This document shows, piece by piece, positions 13,391 through 20,838 of a stretch of DNA of 24,779 nt. Numbering within the stretch: position 1 is the stretch's first letter; each line of letters opens with the position of its first letter. Position numbers and translations under genes: made by a program. The stretch comes from Thiopontia sp964344435 (GTDB taxonomy: Bacteria > Pseudomonadota > Gammaproteobacteria > GCF-002020875): the NCBI GenBank assembly GCA_964344435.1, contig CAYFNH010000028.1, positions 1-24,779 on the forward strand, in the 5' to 3' direction. A model generated the notes under the pieces. It worked only from the letters and a program-made list of their open reading frames with translations. It ran no database searches and was not told where the DNA came from.

Positions 13391-15270
13391 GAATTAATTT
13401 CCTCGATATTTTTGCCCGAGAGCGCATGTTGTACCGACTGATCCATCCGACGGGCGGCGTAGAACTCACTGTCACGATTGATCTGTTCGATCTTCTTCTC
13501 AATCGCCCGGGTATCGTCACTGCGTGCGACCTCTTTCAACTCTTCGATCATCTGCATCAGTTTACCCAGCTCTGCCGCATTGAGCAGTGCCTCTCCATCC
13601 TTGTTGATGGCGGACTCCATCGCCTCGACCGTCCGTTTGGCCTCGACCTGTTGTTCTCGCAACATGCGCGCATCGCGGTCGGCTTCGGCGTAGGTATAGG
13701 AGTCCTTGAGCATCCCTTCCACCTCGCCATCACTCAACCCGTAGGAGGGTTTGACGCTGATCTCGGCCTGTACACCACTGGTCTCTTCCCTGGCAGAGAC
13801 TGCCAGCAAACCATCGGCGTCGACCTGAAAAGTAACCCGAATCCGGGCCGCTCCGGCCACCATCGGAGGGATTCCACGCAACTCGAAACGGGCCAGGGAG
13901 CGATTATCCTCCACCATCTCCCGTTCGCCCTGTACCACATGGATGGCCATTGCGCTCTGCCCATCCTTGAAGGTGGTGAACTCCTGAGCCCGGGCTACCG
14001 GAATGGTGGTGTTACGGGGAATCACCACCTCACTCATCCCCCCCATGATCTCCAGCCCCAGAGAGAGTGGCGTTACATCCAGCAACAGCAGCTCTCCATC
14101 TTTCTTGTTACCGACCAGAATATCGGCCTGAATGGCAGCACCGATGGCTACCACCTGCTCCGGATCAATCCCCTGTAGGGGGGCGCGATCAAAAAAGGCC
14201 TCGACCTGCTGAGCCACCAGCGGTACCCGGGTGGAGCCCCCCACCAACACCACTTCGGAGACCTCACTCTTGTCGATACCGGCATCACGCAGGGCCCGGC
14301 GCACAATCCGCAGGGTTCTCTCTACAACCGGCTGAATCAGCTCGTCAAGCTGCTGTCGGGAAAAAGTCCCCTGCCAATTGTATGAACCAAAATCGAGCAC
14401 CAGTGCGACTTCACTGAGAGAGGTTAGTTGCTCCTTGGCACTTCGCGCCTCACTCAACAGGTATTTGAGCTGTGATGGGCTCTCTTCCAGTGGGGTATCC
14501 ATGCCCATCTGTTGCGCCATCCACTGGGCAACTTCATGGTCCATGTCATCCCCGCCCAGCACCGCATCTCCCCCGGTAGAGAGTACCTCGAAGACCCCCT
14601 TGGTAAGGTGGAGGATGGAGATATCAAAGGTGCCACCACCAAAGTCATAGATCGCATGGATCCCTTCCGGCTGGCTATCCAGACCATAGGCAACCGCGGC
14701 AGCGGTTGGCTCATTGAGCAGTCGTAACACAGGCAACCCGGCCAGCCTGGCCGCATCCTTGGTGGCCTGACGCTGGGCATCATCAAAATAGGCGGGAACG
14801 GTAATCACCACCCCCTCCAGTTCCCCCCCCAGTGTATGGACTGCACGTTGCTGCAATACCTTGAGAATCTCGGCAGAGACCTCGATCGGGGTCACCGCCC
14901 CGGCAGCCGTCTCTATTCTGGGTACCGAACTTTCCTGTTGCGAGAAGCGATAGGGCGACTGCCCTGGAATGGTCGTCAGCTCCGCCGCACTTTTACCAAT
15001 GATACGCTTGACCGAAGCGAGGGTATTGAGTGGATCCTCCACCGCAGTCGCCAGTGCAGCGGTTCCGACCACAGGAGGCTCCGGCGGCGACTGATAATGC
15101 ACCACCGAGGGGAGAATATACCGCCCCTCTGCGTCTGGCAGGGTCTCGGCTACACCGCTGCGCACAGAGGCGATCAGTGAATTGGTAGTACCCAGGTCAA
15201 TGCCGGCGGCCAGGTGGTGCTGGTGCGGTGCGGCGGATTGTCCGGGTTCGGAGATTTGCAGAAGTGCCAT
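13387..15270 (-). CDS. hscA: Fe-S protein assembly chaperone HscA
   Basis: HscA is the specialised Hsp70 that, with HscB, releases clusters from the scaffold IscU. The 627-residue product has the Hsp70 nucleotide-binding domain (DLGTTNS at 25-31, IYDFGGGTFDISILHL, VVLVGGSTRVPLVAQQVEAF) and a substrate-binding domain beginning near LLLLDVTPLSLGLEIMGGM. The start MALLQISEPGQSAAP is the conserved HscA N-terminus, although no clear Shine-Dalgarno precedes it. It lies 19 bases after hscB and overlaps fdx by four. HscA's known substrate motif is on IscU, yet no iscU is encoded here, which makes its intactness notable. Confidence 0.98.
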   Translation of the reverse strand: MALLQISEPGQSAAPHQHHLAAGIDLGTTNSLIASVRSGVAETLPDAEGRYILPSVVHYQSPPEPPVVGTAALATAVEDPLNTLASVKRIIGKSAAELTTIPGQSPYRFSQQESSVPRIETAAGAVTPIEVSAEILKVLQQRAVHTLGGELEGVVITVPAYFDDAQRQATKDAARLAGLPVLRLLNEPTAAAVAYGLDSQPEGIHAIYDFGGGTFDISILHLTKGVFEVLSTGGDAVLGGDDMDHEVAQWMAQQMGMDTPLEESPSQLKYLLSEARSAKEQLTSLSEVALVLDFGSYNWQGTFSRQQLDELIQPVVERTLRIVRRALRDAGIDKSEVSEVVLVGGSTRVPLVAQQVEAFFDRAPLQGIDPEQVVAIGAAIQADILVGNKKDGELLLLDVTPLSLGLEIMGGMSEVVIPRNTTIPVARAQEFTTFKDGQSAMAIHVVQGEREMVEDNRSLARFELRGIPPMVAGAARIRVTFQVDADGLLAVSAREETSGVQAEISVKPSYGLSDGEVEGMLKDSYTYAEADRDARMLREQQVEAKRTVEAMESAINKDGEALLNAAELGKLMQMIEELKEVARSDDTRAIEKKIEQINRDSEFYAARRMDQSVQHALSGKNIEEINS

Positions 15271-15289
15271 AAGATAGATAACGGGTTTT

Positions 15290-15811
15290 TTATATTAAAT
15301 CATCAATGATTGATTCTGACTGGGATGCGAGTCGGTGGAAAAACTGCATCTGCTGGACACCAATCCGGGCGGCATCGGTATCCTCCTGCCAGAGTTGTGA
15401 GAAGCGTTCGCCTTGCTCAACAATACGCTGCTTCATCTGCTGAGCAAAATCTTCCAGCGCCGAAACCGGATCTGCTGCCTGCTGAGCCGCCTCCAGGGTT
15501 TCACGCAGCTCCATCTGCTCCATCAGAAACTCCGGATCACGCAGCGTTTCGCTGTCGGTGCCGAGATCGACCCCATTCAGTTCCAGTAGATAACGGGCTC
15601 GTGCCACCGGGTCACGCAACACCCGGTTTCCCTCATTGATATGAGAGGCCATCTGCAGTGCGTAGCGGCGCTCCTGGTCAGTAGCGCTGGCAAAGCGGTC
15701 CGGATGGTACTGCCGCTGAAGGGTACGATACTGTTCGGAAAGCCTAGCCTTATCTACCTCATAAGAGAGTGGTAGATCGAACAGTTCAAAGTAGTTGCTG
15801 GTGAGACTCAT
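15290..15811 (-). CDS. hscB: Fe-S cluster co-chaperone HscB
   Basis: HscB is the J-domain co-chaperone that delivers IscU to HscA and stimulates its ATPase. The 173-residue product has an N-terminal J domain with the HPD motif at residues 36-38 (QRQYHPDRFA) and a C-terminal three-helix domain (about 90-170) that in characterised homologues binds IscU. Length is normal. It lies 11 bases after iscA and 19 before hscA. Nothing suggests decay, so its IscU client is probably encoded elsewhere in the genome. Confidence 0.96.
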   Translation of the reverse strand: MSLTSNYFELFDLPLSYEVDKARLSEQYRTLQRQYHPDRFASATDQERRYALQMASHINEGNRVLRDPVARARYLLELNGVDLGTDSETLRDPEFLMEQMELRETLEAAQQAADPVSALEDFAQQMKQRIVEQGERFSQLWQEDTDAARIGVQQMQFFHRLASQSESIIDDLI

Positions 15812-15822
15812 CCGCAGTTCGG

Positions 15823-16146
15823 TCAGACGTTGAAGCTCTCACCACAACCACAGCTGTTCTTCACATTGGGGTTATTGAACTTGAAGCCCTCGTTGAGCCC
15901 CTCCTTGCCATAATCCAGTTCGGTTCCATCCAGGTAGACGAGACTTTTGGGGTCTACAATTACCTTGACCCCGTCACACTCGAAGGTCTGATCCTCCTCT
16001 TCGATCTCATCCACAAACTCGAGGATATAGGCCATCCCGGAGCAGCCGGAGGTTTTCACGCCGAGGCGCAACCCCACCCCTTTTCCGCGATTGTCGAGAA
16101 AGGCCTTTACCCGCTCGGCGGCAGGTGCGGTCATGGTGATTGCCAT
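15823..16146 (-). CDS. iscA: Iron-sulfur cluster assembly protein IscA
   Basis: IscA is an A-type carrier that binds iron or a cluster through three cysteines and helps mature [4Fe-4S] proteins. All three are present: C35 (KTSGCSGMAY), C99 and C101 (KNSCGCGESF). The 107-residue length is normal, and DPKSLVYLDGTELDYGKEGL is family typical. A strong AAGGAGG ribosome binding site precedes the ATG. It follows iscS by only 18 bases, at the position where iscU would normally be found. Confidence 0.98.
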   Translation of the reverse strand: MAITMTAPAAERVKAFLDNRGKGVGLRLGVKTSGCSGMAYILEFVDEIEEEDQTFECDGVKVIVDPKSLVYLDGTELDYGKEGLNEGFKFNNPNVKNSCGCGESFNV

Positions 16147-16164
16147 TGTTTACCTCCTTGAATC

Positions 16165-17388
16165 TTAGTGTGCCGCCCACTGGACGGTGTTGAGGTCGAT
16201 CCCCTCTTTGTACATATCCCAAAGCGGTGAGAGTGCACGCAGCTTCTCCACCTTGGCGCGGGTTAGTGCCACCGCCTCATCCACCTCCTGTTCCGTGGTA
16301 AAGCGGCCAAAGGTGAAACGGATGGAGCTGTGGGCAAGCTCATCATTGCGACCGATCGCGCGCAGTACATAGGAGGGCTCCAGGCTGGCGGAGGTGCAGG
16401 CAGAACCCGAGGAGACGGCAAGACGGTTGATCGCCATCATCAGAGACTCCCCCTCGACAAAGTTGAAGCTGACATTGATATTGCCGGGGATACGCTGCTC
16501 CAGATCACCATTGACATAAACCTCCTCCATATCCTCAATCCCCTGAAGGAAGCGTTTACGCAGTGTAGTCAGGCGTTCGCTCTCGGCACTCATCTCCTGC
16601 TGAGCCAGATGGAAGGCCTTTCCCATTGCCGCAATCTGGTGAACAGCGAGTGTGCCGGAACGCATGCCACGTTCATGCCCACCACCATGCATCTGTGCCT
16701 GCAGGCGTACCCGGGGCTTGCGGCGAACATAGAGCGCACCAATCCCCTTGGGGCCGTACACCTTGTGGGCCGAGAAGGACATCAGGTCGATATTCATGCG
16801 GTTGACATCAATCTCAACCTTGCCTGCACTCTGAGCGGCATCAGAGTGAAAGAAGATTTTGCGTTCACGGGTGATCTTGCCGACCGCCTCCAGATTCTGG
16901 ATCACGCCAATCTCGTTGTTTACGTGCATGATGGAGACCAGAATGGTGTCATCACGCAGTGCCGCCGTCAGTTTGTCCAGGTCGATCAGACCGTTCTCCT
17001 CCGGCTCCAGATAGGTGACCTCAAACCCCTCGGATTCGAGGAATCGGCAACTATCGAGTACCGCCTTGTGTTCGATTGCCGAGGTAACGATGTGCTTTCC
17101 CTTCTTCTGGTAGAAGTGGGCAATTCCCTTGATCGCAAGGTTGTCCGATTCGGTTGCCCCGGAGGTCCAGATGATCTCCTTCGGGTCCGCCCCGATCAGA
17201 TCTGCCACCTGTTTACGTGCCAGTTCCACAGCCTCATCCGCCTCCCAACCATAGGCATGAGAGCGGGAGGCCGGATTACCGAACTTGGTCTCGGCGGTGA
17301 GGTACTGCACCATCACCTCGGCAACACGGGGGTCAACCGGAGTGGTTGCAGAGTTATCTAGATAGATAGGACGATCAGATTGTTCCAT
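16165..17388 (-). CDS. iscS: Cysteine desulfurase IscS
   Basis: IscS is the pyridoxal-phosphate enzyme that takes sulfur from cysteine for Fe-S clusters and thiolated RNAs. The 407-residue product has the PLP lysine K209 (SAHKVYGPKG) and catalytic loop cysteine C331 (SSGSACTSASLEPSYVLRAIG). It ends LWDMYKEGIDLNTVQWAAH, close to the E. coli IscS tail, the region used to dock IscU. It follows the second desulfurase by 78 bases and precedes iscA by 18. The canonical iscS-iscU-iscA order is broken by absence of iscU. Length and motifs are otherwise normal. Confidence 0.98.
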   Translation of the reverse strand: MEQSDRPIYLDNSATTPVDPRVAEVMVQYLTAETKFGNPASRSHAYGWEADEAVELARKQVADLIGADPKEIIWTSGATESDNLAIKGIAHFYQKKGKHIVTSAIEHKAVLDSCRFLESEGFEVTYLEPEENGLIDLDKLTAALRDDTILVSIMHVNNEIGVIQNLEAVGKITRERKIFFHSDAAQSAGKVEIDVNRMNIDLMSFSAHKVYGPKGIGALYVRRKPRVRLQAQMHGGGHERGMRSGTLAVHQIAAMGKAFHLAQQEMSAESERLTTLRKRFLQGIEDMEEVYVNGDLEQRIPGNINVSFNFVEGESLMMAINRLAVSSGSACTSASLEPSYVLRAIGRNDELAHSSIRFTFGRFTTEQEVDEAVALTRAKVEKLRALSPLWDMYKEGIDLNTVQWAAH

Positions 17389-17413
17389 TACCTTGTTCCT
17401 GTATTGATAGCGA

Positions 17414-17430
17414 AGAGAGGTTCCCTCTCT
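17414..17430. repeat. Hairpin in the gap between the two desulfurase genes
   Basis: AGAGAGG (17414-17420), loop TTC and CCTCTCT (17424-17430) form a perfect 7-bp stem with a 3-base loop in the 78-bp gap upstream of iscS. No T-run follows on the minus strand, so it is not a standard terminator. It could be an mRNA processing or stability element that sets iscS levels apart from the upstream gene; function is unknown. Confidence 0.5.
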
Positions 17431-17466
17431 CTTGCAAATTGAACGGAGAATTGTACTACCATCAGA

Positions 17467-18627
17467 CTACCCTACTGCGCTCCAGGCGGTTGCCGGTGGT
17501 GTCAACACCTGGGTGAGAATCTGCAGAAAACGGTCAATGTGCGCCACGGTAGTGTGCTGACAAAGACTGATGCGTATGCTGTTGCGCGCCCGCTCTGCAG
17601 AAACCCCCATCGCCAGCAACACCCGGTTGGGCTCTGTCTTGCCGGCCTTGCAGGCGGAGCCGCTGGAGAGCGCAACCCCGTGCTGGTCCAGCTGCATCAG
17701 CAGGGTCTCCCCCTCCATGGCAGCGCTCAGACACATCACGGTATTGGGGAGACGTTCTGCCTTCTGTGCCACCACTTCGATACCGGGGACTTGCTGCAAC
17801 CCCTGCTCGAGGTGGTTGCGACAGCGGCACAGGTAGTCCGCACGCTCCTGCAGACCGAGGGCCGCCAGTTCCGCTGCCTTGCCAAAGCCGACGATGGCCG
17901 GGACATTCTCTGTCCCTGAACGCAGACCACGCTCCTGCCCCCCTCCCAGCAACAGCGGCTTCAAAGCTTGGTTGGGGCCCAGAACCAGTGCACCCACCCC
18001 TTTGGGGCCGTAAATCTTGTGTGCCGAAAGGGTGATGGCATCGGCCCTCAGTTGTGCAAAGTCGAGCGCTATCTTGCCTGCAGCCTGGGTTGCATCCAGG
18101 TGCAGGGTTGCCGAATGGTTTTCTACATAACGCTGCAGTGGTTCCAGGTCCTGAATCACCCCGGTCTCGTTGTTGGCCACCATCACCGAAATCAGTTGTG
18201 GTTGTGCCTGCGCAAGCTGTTTTTCGGTCTCCGCAACCAGCTTTCCTGCCCCATCTACCGCCAGTTCCAGTACCTTCCACCCCTGCTCCATGAGGATCTT
18301 TACCGCACCATGGAGGCTATCGTGCTCGGTTATTCCGACAGCAATGGTGCCCGGTTGCCGGTATTCAGCAGCCAGCCCCAGGATGGCAAGATGGTTGGCC
18401 TCGGTTCCGCCGCCGGTAAAGATGACTCCACGACTGTCTGCCGCTACCAGGTCGGCAACCTGTCGACGCGCCTGCTCGATTGCACTGCCGGCCTTGCGAC
18501 CCACTCGGTGTGACGAGGAGGGGTTGCCAAAGTTGTCTCGCCAGCAGGCCGACATCGCCTCAACCACCTCGGGAAGAACCGGTGTGGTTGCGTTACAGTC
18601 GAAATAGAGTTCCATCTCATCTGCCAT
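17467..18627 (-). CDS. Second cysteine desulfurase, NifS/IscS-like
   Basis: This is a second class V, PLP-dependent cysteine desulfurase, 386 residues from the chosen ATG. The PLP lysine is K204 (SAHKIYGPKG) and the loop cysteine is C325 (SSGSACKAGKTEPNRVLLAMG). It lacks the IscS-type C-terminal tail, ending TPPATAWSAVG, and differs from IscS throughout. It resembles NifS-type group I enzymes. The start at 18627 gives the family-typical MADEMELYFDCNATTP; the open frame runs 23 codons further into iscR, and an ATG at 18615 is also possible. No clear ribosome binding site was seen. It lies 26 bases after iscR and before iscS, so it should share IscR control. Its sulfur acceptor is unknown. Confidence 0.93.
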   Translation of the reverse strand: MADEMELYFDCNATTPVLPEVVEAMSACWRDNFGNPSSSHRVGRKAGSAIEQARRQVADLVAADSRGVIFTGGGTEANHLAILGLAAEYRQPGTIAVGITEHDSLHGAVKILMEQGWKVLELAVDGAGKLVAETEKQLAQAQPQLISVMVANNETGVIQDLEPLQRYVENHSATLHLDATQAAGKIALDFAQLRADAITLSAHKIYGPKGVGALVLGPNQALKPLLLGGGQERGLRSGTENVPAIVGFGKAAELAALGLQERADYLCRCRNHLEQGLQQVPGIEVVAQKAERLPNTVMCLSAAMEGETLLMQLDQHGVALSSGSACKAGKTEPNRVLLAMGVSAERARNSIRISLCQHTTVAHIDRFLQILTQVLTPPATAWSAVG

Positions 18628-18653
18628 TGATGTCGAAGTGGTATAGCCGGGGT

Positions 18654-19115
18654 TCAGGCGGCTGCAACCTGTCGCTGTGCCTGTTTGTTGGCACACAGCT
18701 TTGCCTCGATCTGTTCACGCTCATTGATCAGATGCCCCAGTGAGATTCCTCCGAGGAAGTCCTGAATTTGCTCACTCAGATTACTCCAGAGGTCATGGGT
18801 CAGACAGCTGCGATCCCCCTGACAGTTACCCTCTCCCTTGCAGCGACGTACATCAATCACCTCATCCACCGCAAGAATAATCTGGGAGATCGAGATACTG
18901 CCCGCCTCTTGAGCGAGTTGATATCCCCCGCCCGGCCCCCGAGAACTCTTCACCAACCCCTGTTTTCTCAGTTTGGAGAAGAGTTGCTCCAGATAGGAGA
19001 GCGAAATCTCCTGGCGCCCGGAGATCTCCGAGAGGGTTATTGGCCCACGCTCCTCATTAATTGCAAGATCCAGCATCGCCGTCACCGCATATCTTCCCTT
19101 CGTTGTCAGTCGCAT
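18654..19115 (-). CDS. iscR: Fe-S cluster-responsive transcriptional regulator IscR
   Basis: IscR is an Rrf2-family winged-helix repressor that carries a [2Fe-2S] cluster and shuts down the isc operon when clusters are plentiful. The 153-residue product begins MRLTTKGRYAVTAMLDLA, with the DNA-binding domain to about residue 65 (SLSYLEQLFSKLRKQGLVKS, SRGPGGGYQLA). Cluster ligands C92, C98, C104 and H107 (RRCKGEGNCQGDRSCLTHDLW) are all present, so it should sense clusters normally. A GGAAGGGG ribosome binding site precedes the ATG. It heads the operon, 88 bases after cysE, with an operator-like promoter region between. Confidence 0.98.
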   Translation of the reverse strand: MRLTTKGRYAVTAMLDLAINEERGPITLSEISGRQEISLSYLEQLFSKLRKQGLVKSSRGPGGGYQLAQEAGSISISQIILAVDEVIDVRRCKGEGNCQGDRSCLTHDLWSNLSEQIQDFLGGISLGHLINEREQIEAKLCANKQAQRQVAAA

Positions 19116-19145
19116 CTTTTACCCCTTCCTGTCAAAATAACCCAG

Positions 19146-19194
19146 TGCATCAGTATGGTTATACTGTGCAATAACAGATAAAAAAGGTCAACTA
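19146..19194 (-). promoter_or_regulatory. iscR promoter region: -35/IscR half-site and adjacent hairpin
   Basis: Read on the minus strand, TAGTTGACC (19186-19194) combines a -35-like TTGACC with a sequence resembling one half of an IscR type 1 site, 13 bases after the cysE stop. No good -10 occurs at 16-18 bp; the nearest candidates are CAGTAT (19 bp) and TATAAC (22 bp). A strong inverted repeat follows at 19146-19170: CAGTAT / ATACTG around GGTT, flanked by TGCA on both sides with one bulged T. This could be an operator or an mRNA hairpin in the iscR leader. Autoregulation is expected from the family; these exact sites are inferred. Confidence 0.45.
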
Positions 19195-19203
19195 CTTTAT
19201 ACG

Positions 19204-20040
19204 TTATTTTAGAATGACGGTTTGGGTAGGAGATTCAACCTGATCCACCTGGACCGAACAGGTTTCATTATCACAATCGGTATCACAGGACTGCTTGCGG
19301 ATCGCACAGGAGACCTTCAGCTCCGGCAGATCGACCCCTTCGATTTCACCACCGATCTGCTTGATGGCATCACACATCTGCTCCATCTGGGAGTCCATGG
19401 CCTGAACGTGGTCGAGAATACAGTTGATCGCATTGGCAACCGGGTCGGGCATCTCACTGGAGGTTCCATAGGCATCGAAACCAATCTTCTCGGCAAACTC
19501 TTTCACCTGTGGGTCAAGCTCCGCCCTCTTGCGCTGAATAATACGCCCCGGTATCCCCACTACCGTAGCTCCGCTGGGGGTATCCTTGACTACAACCGAG
19601 TTGGAGCCCACACGAACCCCATCTTCCAGCGTAATTGGCCCCAACACCTTGGCTCCGGCGCCAACCACCACATTATTCTTCAGTGTCGGGTGTCGCTTGC
19701 CCTTGTCCCAGCTGGTACCACCGAGGGTCACTCCGTGGTAGAGGGTGCAGTCATCACCAATCTCTGTGGTCTCTCCGATCACCACCCCCATACCATGGTC
19801 GATGAAAAAACGTCGCCCCACCTGTGCGCCGGGGTGTATCTCCACACCGGTTACCCAACGCACCCAGGTAGAGAGCCAGCGCGCCAACCATTTCAAGCCG
19901 ATACACCAGAGACGATGGTTGAGACGGTGTGCCACCACGGCAAACACCCCGGGATAGGAGGTGAAGATCTCAAAACGGTTCCGTGCAGATGGATCGCGCT
20001 CGAAGACGCAATCGATATCCTCCCTGACTCGCTCAAACAT
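19204..20040 (-). CDS. cysE: Serine O-acetyltransferase CysE with Cys-rich C-terminal tail
   Basis: CysE makes O-acetylserine, the precursor of cysteine. From the chosen ATG the product is 278 residues, with an N-terminal helical domain (MFERVREDIDCVFERDPSAR) and a left-handed beta-helix of hexapeptide repeats (GVEIHPGAQVGRRFFIDHG, VVIGETTEIGDDCTLYHGVT). The conserved GVTLGGTSWDKGKRHPTL loop is present. An in-frame TTG five codons upstream is less likely, because GGAACAGG precedes the ATG. Beyond the catalytic core, an extra region of about 80 residues ends with four cysteines, C245, C252, C256 and C261 (C-x6-C-x3-C-x4-C). It sits between trmJ and iscR, so it may supply cysteine to the adjacent desulfurases. 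Confidence 0.95.
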   Translation of the reverse strand: MFERVREDIDCVFERDPSARNRFEIFTSYPGVFAVVAHRLNHRLWCIGLKWLARWLSTWVRWVTGVEIHPGAQVGRRFFIDHGMGVVIGETTEIGDDCTLYHGVTLGGTSWDKGKRHPTLKNNVVVGAGAKVLGPITLEDGVRVGSNSVVVKDTPSGATVVGIPGRIIQRKRAELDPQVKEFAEKIGFDAYGTSSEMPDPVANAINCILDHVQAMDSQMEQMCDAIKQIGGEIEGVDLPELKVSCAIRKQSCDTDCDNETCSVQVDQVESPTQTVILK

Positions 20041-20079
20041 ACCTGTTCCAATCAATACCGCAGCAAAAAGAGGGGGTAA

Positions 20080-20823
20080 TTATACCTCTTTATCAGCCGT
20101 TGCCTGAAACGAAGAGAGGATACCGCGCAAAATATTGACCTCATTCTGGTCCACTTCGGCCCGATTGAAGAGTCGACGCAGACGGCGCATCACCTGACGG
20201 GGGTTGTCCGGATCGAGAAAACCACTGACCACAATGGTCTCCTCGATATGGTGATAGAGACCCTCCATCTGCTCTGCACTGGCTAGCGGATAGCGCCGCC
20301 GCTCCCCCTCACCGATGGCGCGTTTCAGTGGTGCCTCTCCGCGCTGTATCATCAACTCATAGGCAAGCACCTGAACGGCGGCTGCCAGGTTGAGCGAGCT
20401 GTACTCCTGACTGGTGGGGATTCGCATCAACAGATTGCAACGATCCAGTTCGGCATTGGTCAGACCGGAATCCTCACGCCCGAACAGCACCGCAACTGGT
20501 GTATGAGCCGCCTCGGCGATCAGCTTTGCCGCACACTCACGGGGCGTCAGCTCCGGGATGTAGAGCCCCCGGGGACGGGCACTGGTGCCAACCACCAATC
20601 CACACCCCTGCAACGCCTCATCCACAGAGTCACTTACCTGCGCCTGCATCAGAATATCGTCTGCTCCAGAGGCACGGGAGGTCGCATCTGCACTGGGAAA
20701 ACGGTTGGGATTGACCAGCACCAGTTGATCCAGACACATATTCTTCAGTGCCCGTGCAACCCCTCCAATATTTCCGGGGTGTGAGGTCTCTACCAATACA
20801 AAGCGTATATCCAGCGGTAACAT
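20080..20823 (-). CDS. trmJ: tRNA (cytidine/uridine-32-2'-O)-methyltransferase TrmJ
   Basis: TrmJ is a SPOUT-fold enzyme that 2'-O-methylates position 32 in the anticodon loop of several tRNAs. The 247-residue product has the family motifs ETSHPGNIGGVARALKNM near residues 12-29, VLFGREDSGLTNAEL for SAM binding, and SLNLAAAVQVLAYEL for the trefoil knot, followed by a C-terminal helical extension. It begins 15 bases after the hybrid kinase stop, with AGGA about eight bases before the ATG, and is followed by cysE 39 bases later. Linkage to iscR is common in gammaproteobacteria. Confidence 0.96.
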   Translation of the reverse strand: MLPLDIRFVLVETSHPGNIGGVARALKNMCLDQLVLVNPNRFPSADATSRASGADDILMQAQVSDSVDEALQGCGLVVGTSARPRGLYIPELTPRECAAKLIAEAAHTPVAVLFGREDSGLTNAELDRCNLLMRIPTSQEYSSLNLAAAVQVLAYELMIQRGEAPLKRAIGEGERRRYPLASAEQMEGLYHHIEETIVVSGFLDPDNPRQVMRRLRRLFNRAEVDQNEVNILRGILSSFQATADKEV

Positions 20824-20838
20824 GGTTCCAATCCTGTG

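Noticed and set aside
13426..14178. 250-codon plus-strand frame opposite hscA.
   Set aside because: Shadow of hscA, with no domain or ribosome binding site to support it.
16330..17361. 343-codon open frame on the plus strand opposite iscS.
   Set aside because: It is entirely antisense to a clear gene and its translation has no recognisable domain. Codon bias in the real gene explains the lack of stops.
19222..20079. 285-codon open frame on the plus strand covering cysE.
   Set aside because: Antisense shadow of a well-supported enzyme; its protein sequence resembles nothing and it has no evident start signals.
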